Source of the DNA: Selenomonadaceae bacterium
GTDB taxonomy: Bacteria > Bacillota > Negativicutes > Selenomonadales > Selenomonadaceae
DNA: 64,000 nucleotides
Reading direction: 5' to 3'
Assembly (NCBI GenBank): GCA_017515635.1
Contig: JAFWFO010000061.1
Span: 18,488 to 82,487, forward strand
Each line of letters starts with the position of its first letter. Positions within the stretch are counted from its first letter, which is position 1. Of the stretch, positions 16,080 to 26,500 are shown piece after piece. The notes under the pieces are model-generated. The model worked only from the letters and a program-made list of their open reading frames with translations, had not been told where the DNA came from and ran no database searches. Both the position numbers and the translations under genes were made by a program.

Positions 16080-17417
16080 TCAATTAAACCAAGTCATGAC
16101 TTCTTTGGCTGAGCCGCGCAGGCAAAATACAATCGTTCGGTCGCCCGGTTCAAGGATTGTGTTGCCGTTGGGAATTGCGGCTCTGTTTTTGCGAACGTAA
16201 GCGCAAACCAGACACTCTTTCGGCAACTTGACATCCATTAACTTTTTGCCGGCAACTCTTGCGCCGCTCTGCACGATAATTTCAACGGCCTCTGCGCGTG
16301 CACCTTCAAGGATCGAGACGCTGACAACACCGCCGCGACGAACGAACGCCAAAACTTCCGCTGCCGACAACAGACGCGCAGAAATAACCACGTCGACGCC
16401 GACTTTTTCAATCAAGTCCGCGTATTCGGTTCGGTAGACGCGCACGACGGTTTTTTTCGCGCCCAAATGTTTGGCGAGCAAAGCCATCATCAAATTCAAC
16501 TTGTCGTCTTCGGTAAGGCAGACAACCACGTCGGCAGAGGCAATGCCTTCCTGCGCGAGCAAGTCAACGTTCGTGCCGTCGCCGTGAATCGCAATGTTGT
16601 CGCCCGTCAAAAGTTGCGCCATGTCTTCGCAACGTTCGCGATCTTTTTCAATGACTTTGACGTTGACGCCGTCTTTAATCAATCTGACTGACAACGTTCG
16701 CGCAATTCGTCCCGCGCCGATAATCATCACGCGTTCGAGTTTGGAATTGCTTTGCACGAAATTTGAGCTGAAAGCCTCAATCGCGTCGGGGAAGCCGATA
16801 AAATATGCGCTGTCGCCAACTTGAAACATGTCGTCGCCGTGCGGAATAATCATTTGATGATCTCGGAAAATCAAGCCGGCAAGCACGCCTTTGGGCAGTC
16901 TCAATTTTTTTAACGGGATGTCGACAACTTTACTTTCCTTGCGGATTTTGACTTCAAACAGGCGAATTTTCCCGTCAGCGAAGTCGTCTACGTCCAGAGC
17001 GGCGGGCGTCATCAAAATTCGATAAATTTCTTGCGCGGCAATCATTTCGGGATTCAACATTAAATCAATGTCGAAATTTTTTTTGAGATATTCTCGCGCC
17101 TCGCTGATAAATTGCATGTCGCGAATTCGGGCGATAGTGTGACGTGCGCCGTGCTTCTTCGCCAAAATGCAGGCAACCATGTTGACTTCGTCGATGTTCG
17201 TAACGGCAATGAAAATGTCCGCGCCGTGAACGTCGGGGTCGTCCATTGTAATCGGGCTGGCACCGTTGGCGACAATCGTCAGCACGTCCAAATAATTTTT
17301 TACGGCGGTAAGTTGGTTTTCGTCGCGGTCGATAACGATAACTTCCATTTGTTCGTTGCTCAAAAGTTCCGCGATTGTGTAACCGAGCTTGCCCGCGCCG
17401 ACAATCACAACTTTCAT
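16080..17417 (-). CDS. trkA: Trk potassium uptake regulatory protein TrkA
   Basis: 445 residues with the full duplicated layout RCK_N-RCK_C-RCK_N-RCK_C. Both Rossmann nucleotide motifs are intact: VVIVGAGKLGYTIAEL at the start and VMIIGAGRIARTLSVRL at about residue 230. It gates a TrkH/KtrB-type potassium channel in response to NAD(H) or ATP. No trkH lies nearby. The ATG at 17417 is preceded by a heptamer repeat that supplies GAGGAA as the ribosome site. It lies 23 bases downstream of the radical SAM gene and is followed by the methylase, so the defence genes may be expressed from this transcript. Confidence 0.93.
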   Translation of the reverse strand: MKVVIVGAGKLGYTIAELLSNEQMEVIVIDRDENQLTAVKNYLDVLTIVANGASPITMDDPDVHGADIFIAVTNIDEVNMVACILAKKHGARHTIARIRDMQFISEAREYLKKNFDIDLMLNPEMIAAQEIYRILMTPAALDVDDFADGKIRLFEVKIRKESKVVDIPLKKLRLPKGVLAGLIFRDHQMIIPHGDDMFQVGDSAYFIGFPDAIEAFSSNFVQSNSKLERVMIIGAGRIARTLSVRLIKDGVNVKVIEKDRERCEDMAQLLTGDNIAIHGDGTNVDLLAQEGIASADVVVCLTEDDKLNLMMALLAKHLGAKKTVVRVYRTEYADLIEKVGVDVVISARLLSAAEVLAFVRRGGVVSVSILEGARAEAVEIIVQSGARVAGKKLMDVKLPKECLVCAYVRKNRAAIPNGNTILEPGDRTIVFCLRGSAKEVMTWFN

Positions 17418-17422
17418 TTCAA

Positions 17423-17446
17423 ATTCCTCATTCCTAATTCCTAATT
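17423..17446. repeat. Heptamer repeat supplying the trkA ribosome site
   Basis: Units ATTCCTC, ATTCCTA, ATTCCTA and a partial. Read on the minus strand they give AATTAGG-type units, cover the stop codon of the radical SAM gene and provide the purine-rich GAGGAA before trkA. Confidence 0.7.
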
Positions 17447-19039
17447 GATTTTGCAGACTCCGCAACGCTTGCAACCGTCGAAACAACGCGTTGTCAACTT
17501 TAAACTTTCGGCGCGCTTGAATTCGTCGCGAAGATAATTTTTCGTAAATCCTTGGTCGAGCATATCCCACGGCAACGGCTCATCGAAAGAAATTTCCCGC
17601 CGCAAATAAAATTCTTCGTCGAGTCCCGCGTCACGGAAATTTTTTCGGAAATCGTTTTCCGACTGTGAATTTAAAAGCACGTCCGAAATTTTTTCGTCGC
17701 CGCGTGAAAGTATCGCCTGTACCGTCGCCGAACGCACAGACTCCGAAATCATTTCGACACCGCGCAGATTTTTCCGCAAGATTTTCAACGCCGCGTCGAG
17801 ATATTTTTTTTCGGCGAACGGCGACCACTGAAATGGCGTGAATGGTTTCGGCACGAACGGATTAACCGACAACGTCAGCCGCCCGCCCGCGAAAGTTTTA
17901 AGACGCTCCGTCAGCCGAACAATTTCTTCAACGTCCGCCAATTCTTCAAACGGCAAACCAATCATGAAGTACAGCCGAAAATTTTTTATGCCGGCACGCA
18001 AGCCGAGTTCAACCGCGTTGAAAACATTTTCTTCGGTAATGCCCTTGTTGACGACGGCACGCATTTTTTCCGAGCCGACTTCTGGCGCAATCGTCAAAGT
18101 TTTCAAGCCGCTTGCAACAAGCGCGTTTACAAGATTTTCCGTCACGGAATCTGCGCGGAAACTTGCAACGGACATTTTCAAACCTTCGCCGAGAATAAAA
18201 TTGCACAGCTCATCAATCTGCGGGTAATCGGAAATCGCCGCGCCCATCAAGCCGATTTTTTTGCCGAAATTTTTTGCGGCGTGAATTTCATCTTTAAGCA
18301 CGGCAAGCGAACGGTTACGCGGTTTTCGGAAACAGTAGCCCGCCATGCAAAATCGGCAGTGCCGCCCGCAGCCGCGAGCCGTCTCGACAAGATACATGTT
18401 AAATTCGGCGTCGTCAGTCAAAATCGTCGTGTGCGCAGGTGACGCGTCCAAATCTTTCACCCAACGCCGCGCAGTTTTTTTCGGGAAGGCGGGCACGTAA
18501 ACACCATCGACTTGAGAAATTTTTTCCAGACGTTGAAGTCGCGGAAGATTTTCCGTTGCAATTATTTCGTCGACAAGTTGAGGCAAAATTTCTTCGCCCT
18601 CACCGACAACAAACGCATCAATGATTTTCGACAACGGCGCGGGATTGAACGTCGCGCAAGGGCCGCCGGCAATGATTATCGGGTCAAAGTTCGTGCGTTC
18701 GCTTGCACGCGGATTTATTTTGCCGAGCTTGAGCATTTTGACGACGTGGAAATAATCCGGCTCAAAACTTACCGCGAAGCCGACGACTTGAAATTTATTC
18801 AGCGGCGTCTGAGTCTCCACACTCAACAACGGTAAGCCTGCGCGGGAAATTTTTTCAAGCGTCGCAAGTTCGGGCAAAAAAAATCTTTCGCACGTAACGC
18901 CCGCCCGCACGTTCAACAATTTATAAATTATGTGCACGCCCAAATTCGACATGCCGACGCGATAAAAATTCGGATATGCCAGCGCGAATTTCAATCGCCC
19001 GCCCGTCGCCGTGAATAAAATTTTTTCGTCACGTTTCAA
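17441..19039 (-). CDS. Radical SAM protein with B12-binding-like N-terminus (COG1032 / TIGR03960-like)
   Basis: 532 residues. The first 180 or so resemble a cobalamin-binding-like domain with an AGGPCATFNPAPLS segment, followed by the radical SAM barrel with the cluster motif CGRHCRFC (CxxxCxxC; ARGCGRHCRFCMAGY). The remainder contains MIGLPFE and a cysteine-rich end, CFDGCKRCGVC, that could hold a second cluster. The pattern matches uncharacterised proteins in which this module is sometimes fused to a DUF2344 domain; that domain is not fused here. The reaction is unknown. It starts 4 bases after the MATE stop and is co-directional with trkA. Confidence 0.85.
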   Translation of the reverse strand: MKRDEKILFTATGGRLKFALAYPNFYRVGMSNLGVHIIYKLLNVRAGVTCERFFLPELATLEKISRAGLPLLSVETQTPLNKFQVVGFAVSFEPDYFHVVKMLKLGKINPRASERTNFDPIIIAGGPCATFNPAPLSKIIDAFVVGEGEEILPQLVDEIIATENLPRLQRLEKISQVDGVYVPAFPKKTARRWVKDLDASPAHTTILTDDAEFNMYLVETARGCGRHCRFCMAGYCFRKPRNRSLAVLKDEIHAAKNFGKKIGLMGAAISDYPQIDELCNFILGEGLKMSVASFRADSVTENLVNALVASGLKTLTIAPEVGSEKMRAVVNKGITEENVFNAVELGLRAGIKNFRLYFMIGLPFEELADVEEIVRLTERLKTFAGGRLTLSVNPFVPKPFTPFQWSPFAEKKYLDAALKILRKNLRGVEMISESVRSATVQAILSRGDEKISDVLLNSQSENDFRKNFRDAGLDEEFYLRREISFDEPLPWDMLDQGFTKNYLRDEFKRAESLKLTTRCFDGCKRCGVCKIN

Positions 19040-19043
19040 CTTT

Positions 19044-20390
19044 TCACCTCAATTTTTTCGCCGTAAAAAAGAACGAGACCGCCAACGGAATTAGTCCGCC
19101 GATCCACGCCATCGGTGCCGCAAGACACGCGCCCAAATATCCGAGCTTATCGACAAGGAAAATCGCCGCCGCTATTCGCATGAGCAATTCCGTGACGCCC
19201 GCCAATGTCGGCACGAAACTTTGTCCGAGTCCCTGCAACGTGAATCTGAAAATAAACAGCAACGCCAATGCCCAATACGCCAAGCCAGTTATGATTAAAA
19301 ATAATCGCCCGTACTCGATAACCTGAACTTCTTCCGCGCCGACGAACAATTCGATTATCACGTCGCCGCAATAAATGTTGAACGCCGCAACGAGCACGCT
19401 GAACGAACACGACATCAGCACGCATTTTTTCACGCCGTCGACGATTCGCCCGAATTTTTTCGCGCCGTAATTTTGTGCCGTGTAAGCCGCCATTGCCACG
19501 CCGAAAGACATCATCGGCATTATCGCAATTCCGTCGACGCGGTGAGCCGCCGCAAAACTCGCGACCGCCACGCTGCCCAAACCGTTTAACGCGATTTGTA
19601 CAACTATCGCACCTATCGCAACGATTGACGACTGAAAACCCATCGGGAATCCGATTTTCATATGCTCAATAAAAAATTCTTTGTCGAAAGAAAAATCTTC
19701 GCGCCGAACGTGAAGATAAGGCACGCGCTTTTTTATGTAAACGAGACACAAAATATTTCCAATCGTCAATGCAACAATCGTAGCCGCCGCCGACCCGGGA
19801 ATTCCCAAACCGAGCCAAATTATCGCCACGGGTTCCAGCAAAATATTTATTACCAGCGTCGTCGCCTGAATCACCGTCGGCATTTTTGAATCGCCCAACG
19901 CCCGAATCAAATTCGTCAACATTTGCAGGAAAAAAAACATCCCGATACCGCCGTAAATTATCGAGATGAATGAATGCGCGCCGTCCAAAATTTCTTCGGG
20001 CGTGTCCATTGCAATCAGCAGTTCGCGACAAAAAATCACGCCGACAATCGTCAACACCAGCGACGACGCCAAACTCAGCGCAATACAAATCGCCGCCGAT
20101 TTTCGCACGCCGTCAAAATCTTTCGCGCCGAATCGCTGTCCCGTGCAGATTGAAAAACCGCTCGTCGCGCCGCCGACAAAGCCCAACATCAAAAACATCA
20201 TTGGCCCCGTGCAACCGACAGCCGCCAACGCCTCAACGCCCAAAAATCGCCCAACTATCAGCGTGTCGACGAAGCCGAACAGTTGCTGAAAAACATTGCC
20301 CGCAAGTAGCGGCAACGTGAAATATAAAATTAACCGCGCAGGTTCTCCGACCGTCAGATCTTTGACTGCGCCGTTGTTTTGAACGCTCAT
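19044..20390 (-). CDS. MATE-family multidrug/cation efflux transporter
   Basis: 448 residues with about 12 membrane segments in two similar halves, as in MATE exporters coupled to Na+ or H+. Signature regions include LPLLAGNVFQQLFGFVDTLIVGRFLG near the N-terminus and the matching ALNGLGSVAVASFAAAHRVDG in the second half. The ATG at 20390 is preceded by GGAGG; an in-frame start 20 codons earlier lacks a ribosome site. It heads the minus-strand run that continues through the radical SAM, trkA and defence genes. The substrate is unknown. Confidence 0.93.
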   Translation of the reverse strand: MSVQNNGAVKDLTVGEPARLILYFTLPLLAGNVFQQLFGFVDTLIVGRFLGVEALAAVGCTGPMMFLMLGFVGGATSGFSICTGQRFGAKDFDGVRKSAAICIALSLASSLVLTIVGVIFCRELLIAMDTPEEILDGAHSFISIIYGGIGMFFFLQMLTNLIRALGDSKMPTVIQATTLVINILLEPVAIIWLGLGIPGSAAATIVALTIGNILCLVYIKKRVPYLHVRREDFSFDKEFFIEHMKIGFPMGFQSSIVAIGAIVVQIALNGLGSVAVASFAAAHRVDGIAIMPMMSFGVAMAAYTAQNYGAKKFGRIVDGVKKCVLMSCSFSVLVAAFNIYCGDVIIELFVGAEEVQVIEYGRLFLIITGLAYWALALLFIFRFTLQGLGQSFVPTLAGVTELLMRIAAAIFLVDKLGYLGACLAAPMAWIGGLIPLAVSFFFTAKKLR

Positions 20391-20487
20391 GCCAAATTTC
20401 CTCCGAAAAAACTTTGCGGCGATTATATCACGTGGATTATCGAACAACAAAATTAATCTTTATCGGGCGCGGTCATTTGATTCGGGC

Positions 20488-20521
20488 AAAAAAAAAGACC
20501 CCGACAAAATTTGTCGAGGTC
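20488..20521 (-). terminator. Terminator of the giant repeat-protein gene
   Basis: On the minus strand GACCTCGACAAA / TTTGTCGGGGTC with an AT-rich loop, followed by nine T. It lies 56 bases after the stop of the giant gene. Confidence 0.9.
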
Positions 20522-20576
20522 GTGAGCCGAAACTTCAGCTCAAGTTATTTCGTTCGTATCTCCGTGTAACGGAATA

Positions 20577-23500
20577 TTATTCTTTGGTTTTCCATTCGCC
20601 GTCTTCGACAACGTAGGTGCTTTCGCCGACTTTGTATTCGCCCGCAGTGCTGTTGACCGTCAAGCTGCCGCCGTCGGTGAATTTGAGTTCGACGCCACTG
20701 TCGGAGATGTTGGCTTCGGAAATTTCGGCGAGCGTGATGTTGGTGAGGTCGATAACATCGCCGTCTTCCACGCCTTCAATCGCGTCGTTGCCGTTGCCAA
20801 AGTTGTAGAAGAACGTGTTCTTGCCTGCGCCACCGACCAACAGATCGTTGCCGCCGTCGCCGCCCCACAAGCTTGCGTCGCCGGTGCCTGCATAAATCGC
20901 GTTGTCGGAGTTGTTGCCGCCGAGTTCTGCTTTCGCGTTCGAGCCTCTTGCGTCGATGACTTGGAAGTCGCCGTAGAAGGTCGGAACGTCGCCTTCGTAA
21001 TCCGTGCCGAGCGGTTTGCCGCCGAGGTAGATGTAGAAGTTGTCTTTGTCGTCGCTGACCGTCAACGATGCGTTCTTGCCCGTCGCAACGAAGTAGTTCG
21101 CGAATTTATCCGCAACCAGCGTATCAACGTCGACTTGTGCGATTACGTCGCCGTCTTCGCCGCTGACCAAGAAGTCTTTGCCGCGTGCACCTTCAATCAC
21201 GACCGTTTCAACATTGCTGTTGTTGCGGTTGTTGACGGTGATGACTACGTCGTCGCCGCTAACTTCGACCGCGCCTTCTTCCGTGCGGATTTCGTGATAG
21301 GCAACGTCGATGTCGAGTCTGTCTGCCGTGATCTTGTTCGAGTTGACATCCCAGTTGTCGTCGTCCACGAAGTTGAAGCCTTGAATCGTGTTCGCCGCTC
21401 CGTCGTGCGCCGCCGCTACGAAGAACGAAGTTTGCCCTGTCTTGTCGTTGCCTGCGTCGTCATAGCCGACCATCAAGTTCTTGCCGCCTCCGCCGTACAT
21501 CGAATCGTTGCCGGTGCCTGCATAGAACGTTTCGTTGCCTTCGCCGCCGATAAGCGTCGTTTGTCCGTCACCTGCCGCGACTTTGTTGAAGCCTTCGTAG
21601 GTCACTGCTTCGGTGTCAATCGAGCCTGCGCCGTATTCCAAGTTGACGAGGACTTCGCCGTCTTTGCCGTAGAACGTCAAGCCGGAGTTGTCGCCGATGT
21701 AGGTGTTCGCACGTTCGGTGCTGTCAACTTTAACGTCGATTACGCCGCCTTCTTTCGCGATTGCCGCACGCGTCGAGTCGTTGAACAACACGTTCGTGTA
21801 GTCGCCGCTTTGCGTCAACAAGTTCGTCGAAGTTGCGTCTGCGCTTTCCGCCAAGTCGTAGCTCAGTTCGCCGTCAGTCTTCACGTTCGCCAGCATTGCA
21901 TAGAAGTCAACGCCTTCGATTACGACGTTCGTGCCGTCGAAGCTGATCTTCGCGTCGGTAATGTCAGCCGCGATATTGTCGCCGTGGTCGCTGTTGAACG
22001 TGCCGTTGAAGCCGTTGATAATCGTGCGGCCGAGTCTCAAAACGATGTCCGCGCCGCCGCGATTCGGGTCGTCTTGCAGATCGATTTGGTTGTTGCCTGC
22101 GCCGAGGTCAATGGTGTCGCCTGCGCCGCCGAGTGCCGTATCGTCGCTCGCACCACCGAGCAATGTCGAGCTACCGGTCTTGTCGCCTTTGCTGTTGCCA
22201 ATCAAGAGCAAAGGATCTTGTGAAGCCGAACCGTCGACCAATCCGCCTTCGCTGTTCGTGAAGCCGACCGCCAGTTTTTCTCCGAGGTAGTTGAACAGGT
22301 TGACGAAGTGGTTGAAGCTGTTGCCGAAGTCGACTGTCGATTGTGTAGCTGCGGTTTCGCCGATGATCAACTTGTTGTCGCCGAAGCTGATCTTGCCCGT
22401 CGAGATTGCGTCGACAAGGCTCGCCCATTTTTCACTGATGGTAACGCCCGCATTCGGATTTGCCAATGCGTCATAACCGCTGAGGAAGATCTTCGCGAGT
22501 GCTTTTGCGAACGTGATGACTTTGTCTGCGCCGCCGGCACTCATGTCGAAGTTCACAGGCGCGCTGCCCTGAACAACAACGGTGTCGTCGCCCGCGCCGC
22601 CGGTGATGTCAACGCTGCCTTTGTCGGCGCGCACATCTGCCGCGTCGCCGCCGTTGCCCATGTTGATTTCTTTATGACCGTTTGCGGCGTTGTCGACAAC
22701 CGCAAAGTTCTGGCCGGAATCGCCGAAGCTGACTGCTTGGTCGCCTTCGTACATGGTGACTTTCTTGCTGAAGTCGTCGTCGCCGCTGAAGTCGATTTCC
22801 TGCGTGTCTTTTTCGTCGTTCGTCGCATAAAGTGCAAGCGGACGATTGATGTCGACCGTGCTGCTGGGTCCGAAGATCGCGTCGGTCTGAGCTTTCGTCA
22901 ACGGATCGTCGCTCGGGTCGTTCGGAGTCTTTGTGTGATCTACGTCGTCGCCGCCGAACGTCGTATCATATGCGGGCAGACCGAACATTTGTTCAATCGT
23001 CTCGACAGTCGTGGGTCTCTTGATAATCTGGTGCGTCGGGTCGAAAATGTAGGCCGAGTTGCCTTCTTCGTCGCCAACCCAAACCGAGCCTTTGTCGGCG
23101 GTTTCGGTCGAGCCGTTGACCGTGTAGTCGCCCGCCGTGTCGACAACCAAGCTTGCGCCTTCGTCGAGTCCGACAACTTGTTTCGCGCCGTTAATCGAGA
23201 CACCGTCCGCGTCGTTGAGCAACGTGTAGCCAATGCCGTCGATGTTCAGGTTCATGCCTTCCGCTACGACCGTCGTGCTTGCACCGGCCATTGCGATTGA
23301 CGCGTTGCCGAGGTCGCCGTAAATTGCGTCGCCGTTGACAAGGCCGTTGACTGCGTTGATTTCGGCGAGATCCGTCGCAACCGTCACGCTGTCAGCCGTG
23401 CTCACGAAGCCGAGTTCGTTGCCGTTGACTGCGAAAGCTTGTTCAGCCGGCTCGTCAATAACCATTTCGCCCGCGAATTCGCTGACGCTTGCAAGGTCGC

Positions 23501-26500
23501 CATCTTCGTTCGTCGTGAGGTTGAACGCGCCGTCAATGCTGTCGTTGAAGTTGTATTTGGCGTCGTTGATTTCGAGTTCGCCGTTGCTGTCAACCGCGAT
23601 TGAAAGTTCGCCTTCGAAGTTCACTTTCGCGCCGCCGCTGATGTCTGCAAGTCCGACAACTTCGCCGTCCGCAACGATGATCTTGTATTTGTCGTCGTCT
23701 TGGACATCGACTTCGGTGTCGTTGACCGTCATGGCTTGCGTAGCTTCAACCGTCGCATTTTCGAGGCCGCTGACTTCGTCCGTCACGCCTTTGACGTAGT
23801 TGACTTCGCCGTTGGCAAGGCTCAAGCTCACGTTCGTCGTCGTGTCAAACGTCATGGCAACATCGTTGACCGCGAGTTCTTCGATGTCCGCGTTGAATCC
23901 GAGCGTGCCTTCTTGGTCGAAGTTGCTGACGCCCGTGACGGAACCTTCGCCGTCAAGTTCGAACGTGACTTCTTTGTCGCCTTCGGTCACGAAGCTCTGG
24001 CCGCTTGCCTGGAAGGTGAACGTGCCGACTTCGTTCGTGTTGACTGCCGATGCGCCGCCGTCCGCAACAACCGTGACTTTGCCGCCGACTTCGCTGATGC
24101 TCTCAACGCCGTCATCCGTTGCCGTGACTGCGATTGAGCTGTCGCCGAGAACCTGAACTGCATCGTCATTAACCGCGATTTCTTTCGTGAAGTCGCCGGT
24201 TGCCGTGCCCTGCAGATCGTCGATAGCCGTGATTCCGCTTGCGCCCGCCGTGAACACGACCGAATCGTCTTCGGCAATGCTCATCTTCGTGCCGAGAATC
24301 GTGAAGTCGCCCGCTTCGTCCGTGACGAACTGGCTTGCGCCGCCCGCTGCGACAACGTTTGCGCCGTTCGAGATGTCGAACAGTTTGGCAAGTTCGCCAT
24401 CGCCTGCAACCGCGCCGAATTCTTTATCGTTTTCGACAACAATCGATTCGCCGCCGTTAATCGTCAAGCCGTTGAGCGCGCCCGTGACACTTGCATTTTC
24501 GTCGAGGCCGTCAATTCCGATAACAATGTTCGTATCTTTGACGAGGAAGTCAACGCCCGTGCTGTCGCCCGCGATTGCGAATGCGCCGTTCGCGAACGTG
24601 TACACGCCGTCGCCCGCAACTTTAACAGTCGTCGCGCCGTCCGCGCTGATAACCGTGTTGCCGTCGACCACGCCGCTCAACGTGCCGTTGTTGTACCACA
24701 GATTGTCGTTCACGTCGACGCTGAATTTCTCGCCGTCCGCAATCGAAATGCCGTTCAAATCGCCGCTGACCGTCGCCGTCGTTTCAATGTCGTCAATCGA
24801 GACCAGGTTGCCCTTGCCGTCGAGGTTGAACGTGACTGCGCTGTCGCCCGCGATGTTGACAACTCTGCCGTCCGCGAACGTGAACGCGCCTTCGCTGTCA
24901 GTCTTCGCAACAGAAATTCCGTCTGCCGCCGTGATGACTGCGTTGCCCGTCAAGTTCTGGATTTCGGAAACGCCGCTTGCACTGCCGACCAACGCGATTG
25001 CGCTGTCGCCGCTAATCCGGACGCTCTTGCCGTTGACTGTGATATCTTCGAAGCCGCCGCTGACCGTGCCGACCAATTCGCTAATCGAAACAACTTTGCT
25101 TGCCGACAGACCAAAGGTAACTTCGTCGTCGCCCGCAACGCTCCATGCGCCGTTGGTGAACGCGAATTCGCCCGCTTTGTCCGTGAGGATTTGCGAAACG
25201 CCACCGACTTGACCGATGCTCGCGCCGCCCGTCACGTCCGCAATCTTCGTGATGTCGCTGCCGTTGCCGTAAACCGTCAACACGCCGTCTGCGTCTTTGA
25301 CTTCAAACGTCTGGCCATTGATTCCGGAAATGCCCGTGAAGTTGCCGTTAATCGAGCCGTTCAAATCAGCAATGCCGACAACTTTCGCAACGCTCGCGCC
25401 GTCCAGTTTGAACGTGATTTGGTTGTCGTCCGCAACCGTGAACGCACCGCTGTTGCCCGCAAACGTGAACAGTCCGGAGCTTGCCGAAATGTTGCCGACC
25501 AATTCGGTCACGCCGCCTGCCGCGTTAATCGTCGCGTCTGCGTCAACGCCTTGAATTGCCGTCAGTTTCGTGCCGTCGCCGAACACTTTCAACTTGCCGT
25601 CGCCGTCAACGATGTCGAGTTTCGCGCCGTTGATTTCGATGCCGTCGAATTCGCCTTCGACCGAGCCTTTAAGCTCACTGATCGAAGCAACTTTCGCGCC
25701 CGACATTCCGAATGTGACAACATCCGCACCGTCGCCGGTCGTGAAGCTCTGGCCTGCCGACACGAAGTTGAACAAGCCGAGTTTGTCCGTAACGATTTGC
25801 GAAACGCCGCCCGCGTCGATAATGCTCGCGCCGCCGGTCACTTGACCAATCTTCGAGAGTTTGCCTGCCGCGTCTGCGAACACTTCGACGTTGTTGTTTG
25901 CGTCGACAATGTTAATCGCCGTGTCGTTGACTTTGATGTCTGCGAAGTCGCCGAAGACAGAACCCGCGCTCAAGCCTGCGACTGCCGTCACTGCAGATTT
26001 ATCCAGCGTGAACGAAACCGAAGAATCGCCCGCCGTAACGAAGCTCTGACCGCCTTTGAACGTGAACACGCCTTCGGTGTCGGTGATTGCAACCGTTGCG
26101 CCTGCCGCGTCATTGACGATCGCGCCGTTGCTCAGGTTGTACACGCCGCCGATGTCGCCTTCCGCGCCGATAACGCCGAAGTCATCATCGTTCTTGATGT
26201 CGACTGTCTTCGTGTTAATCGACAAGCCGCCCAACGTTCCTTCGAGGCTCGCGCCTGCGGCGAGGTCGGTGATTGCCAATACTTCGACTTCGCTGCCGGG
26301 TTTGACTTCAAAGGTAATTCCGTCAGTGTCGCTGGTCTTGAAGCTCTGGCCGCCCGCGAATTTGAACACGCCGCTTGCGCTCGCGATAATCGTCGAAACG
26401 TTGTCAGCTTTGACAACCGTGTCGCCGTCAACGATGCCGCTGAGTGTGCCGTTCTCGAAGTACAAATCGGTGTTCGGCGTGCCGTCTTTGTGAGTAACGA

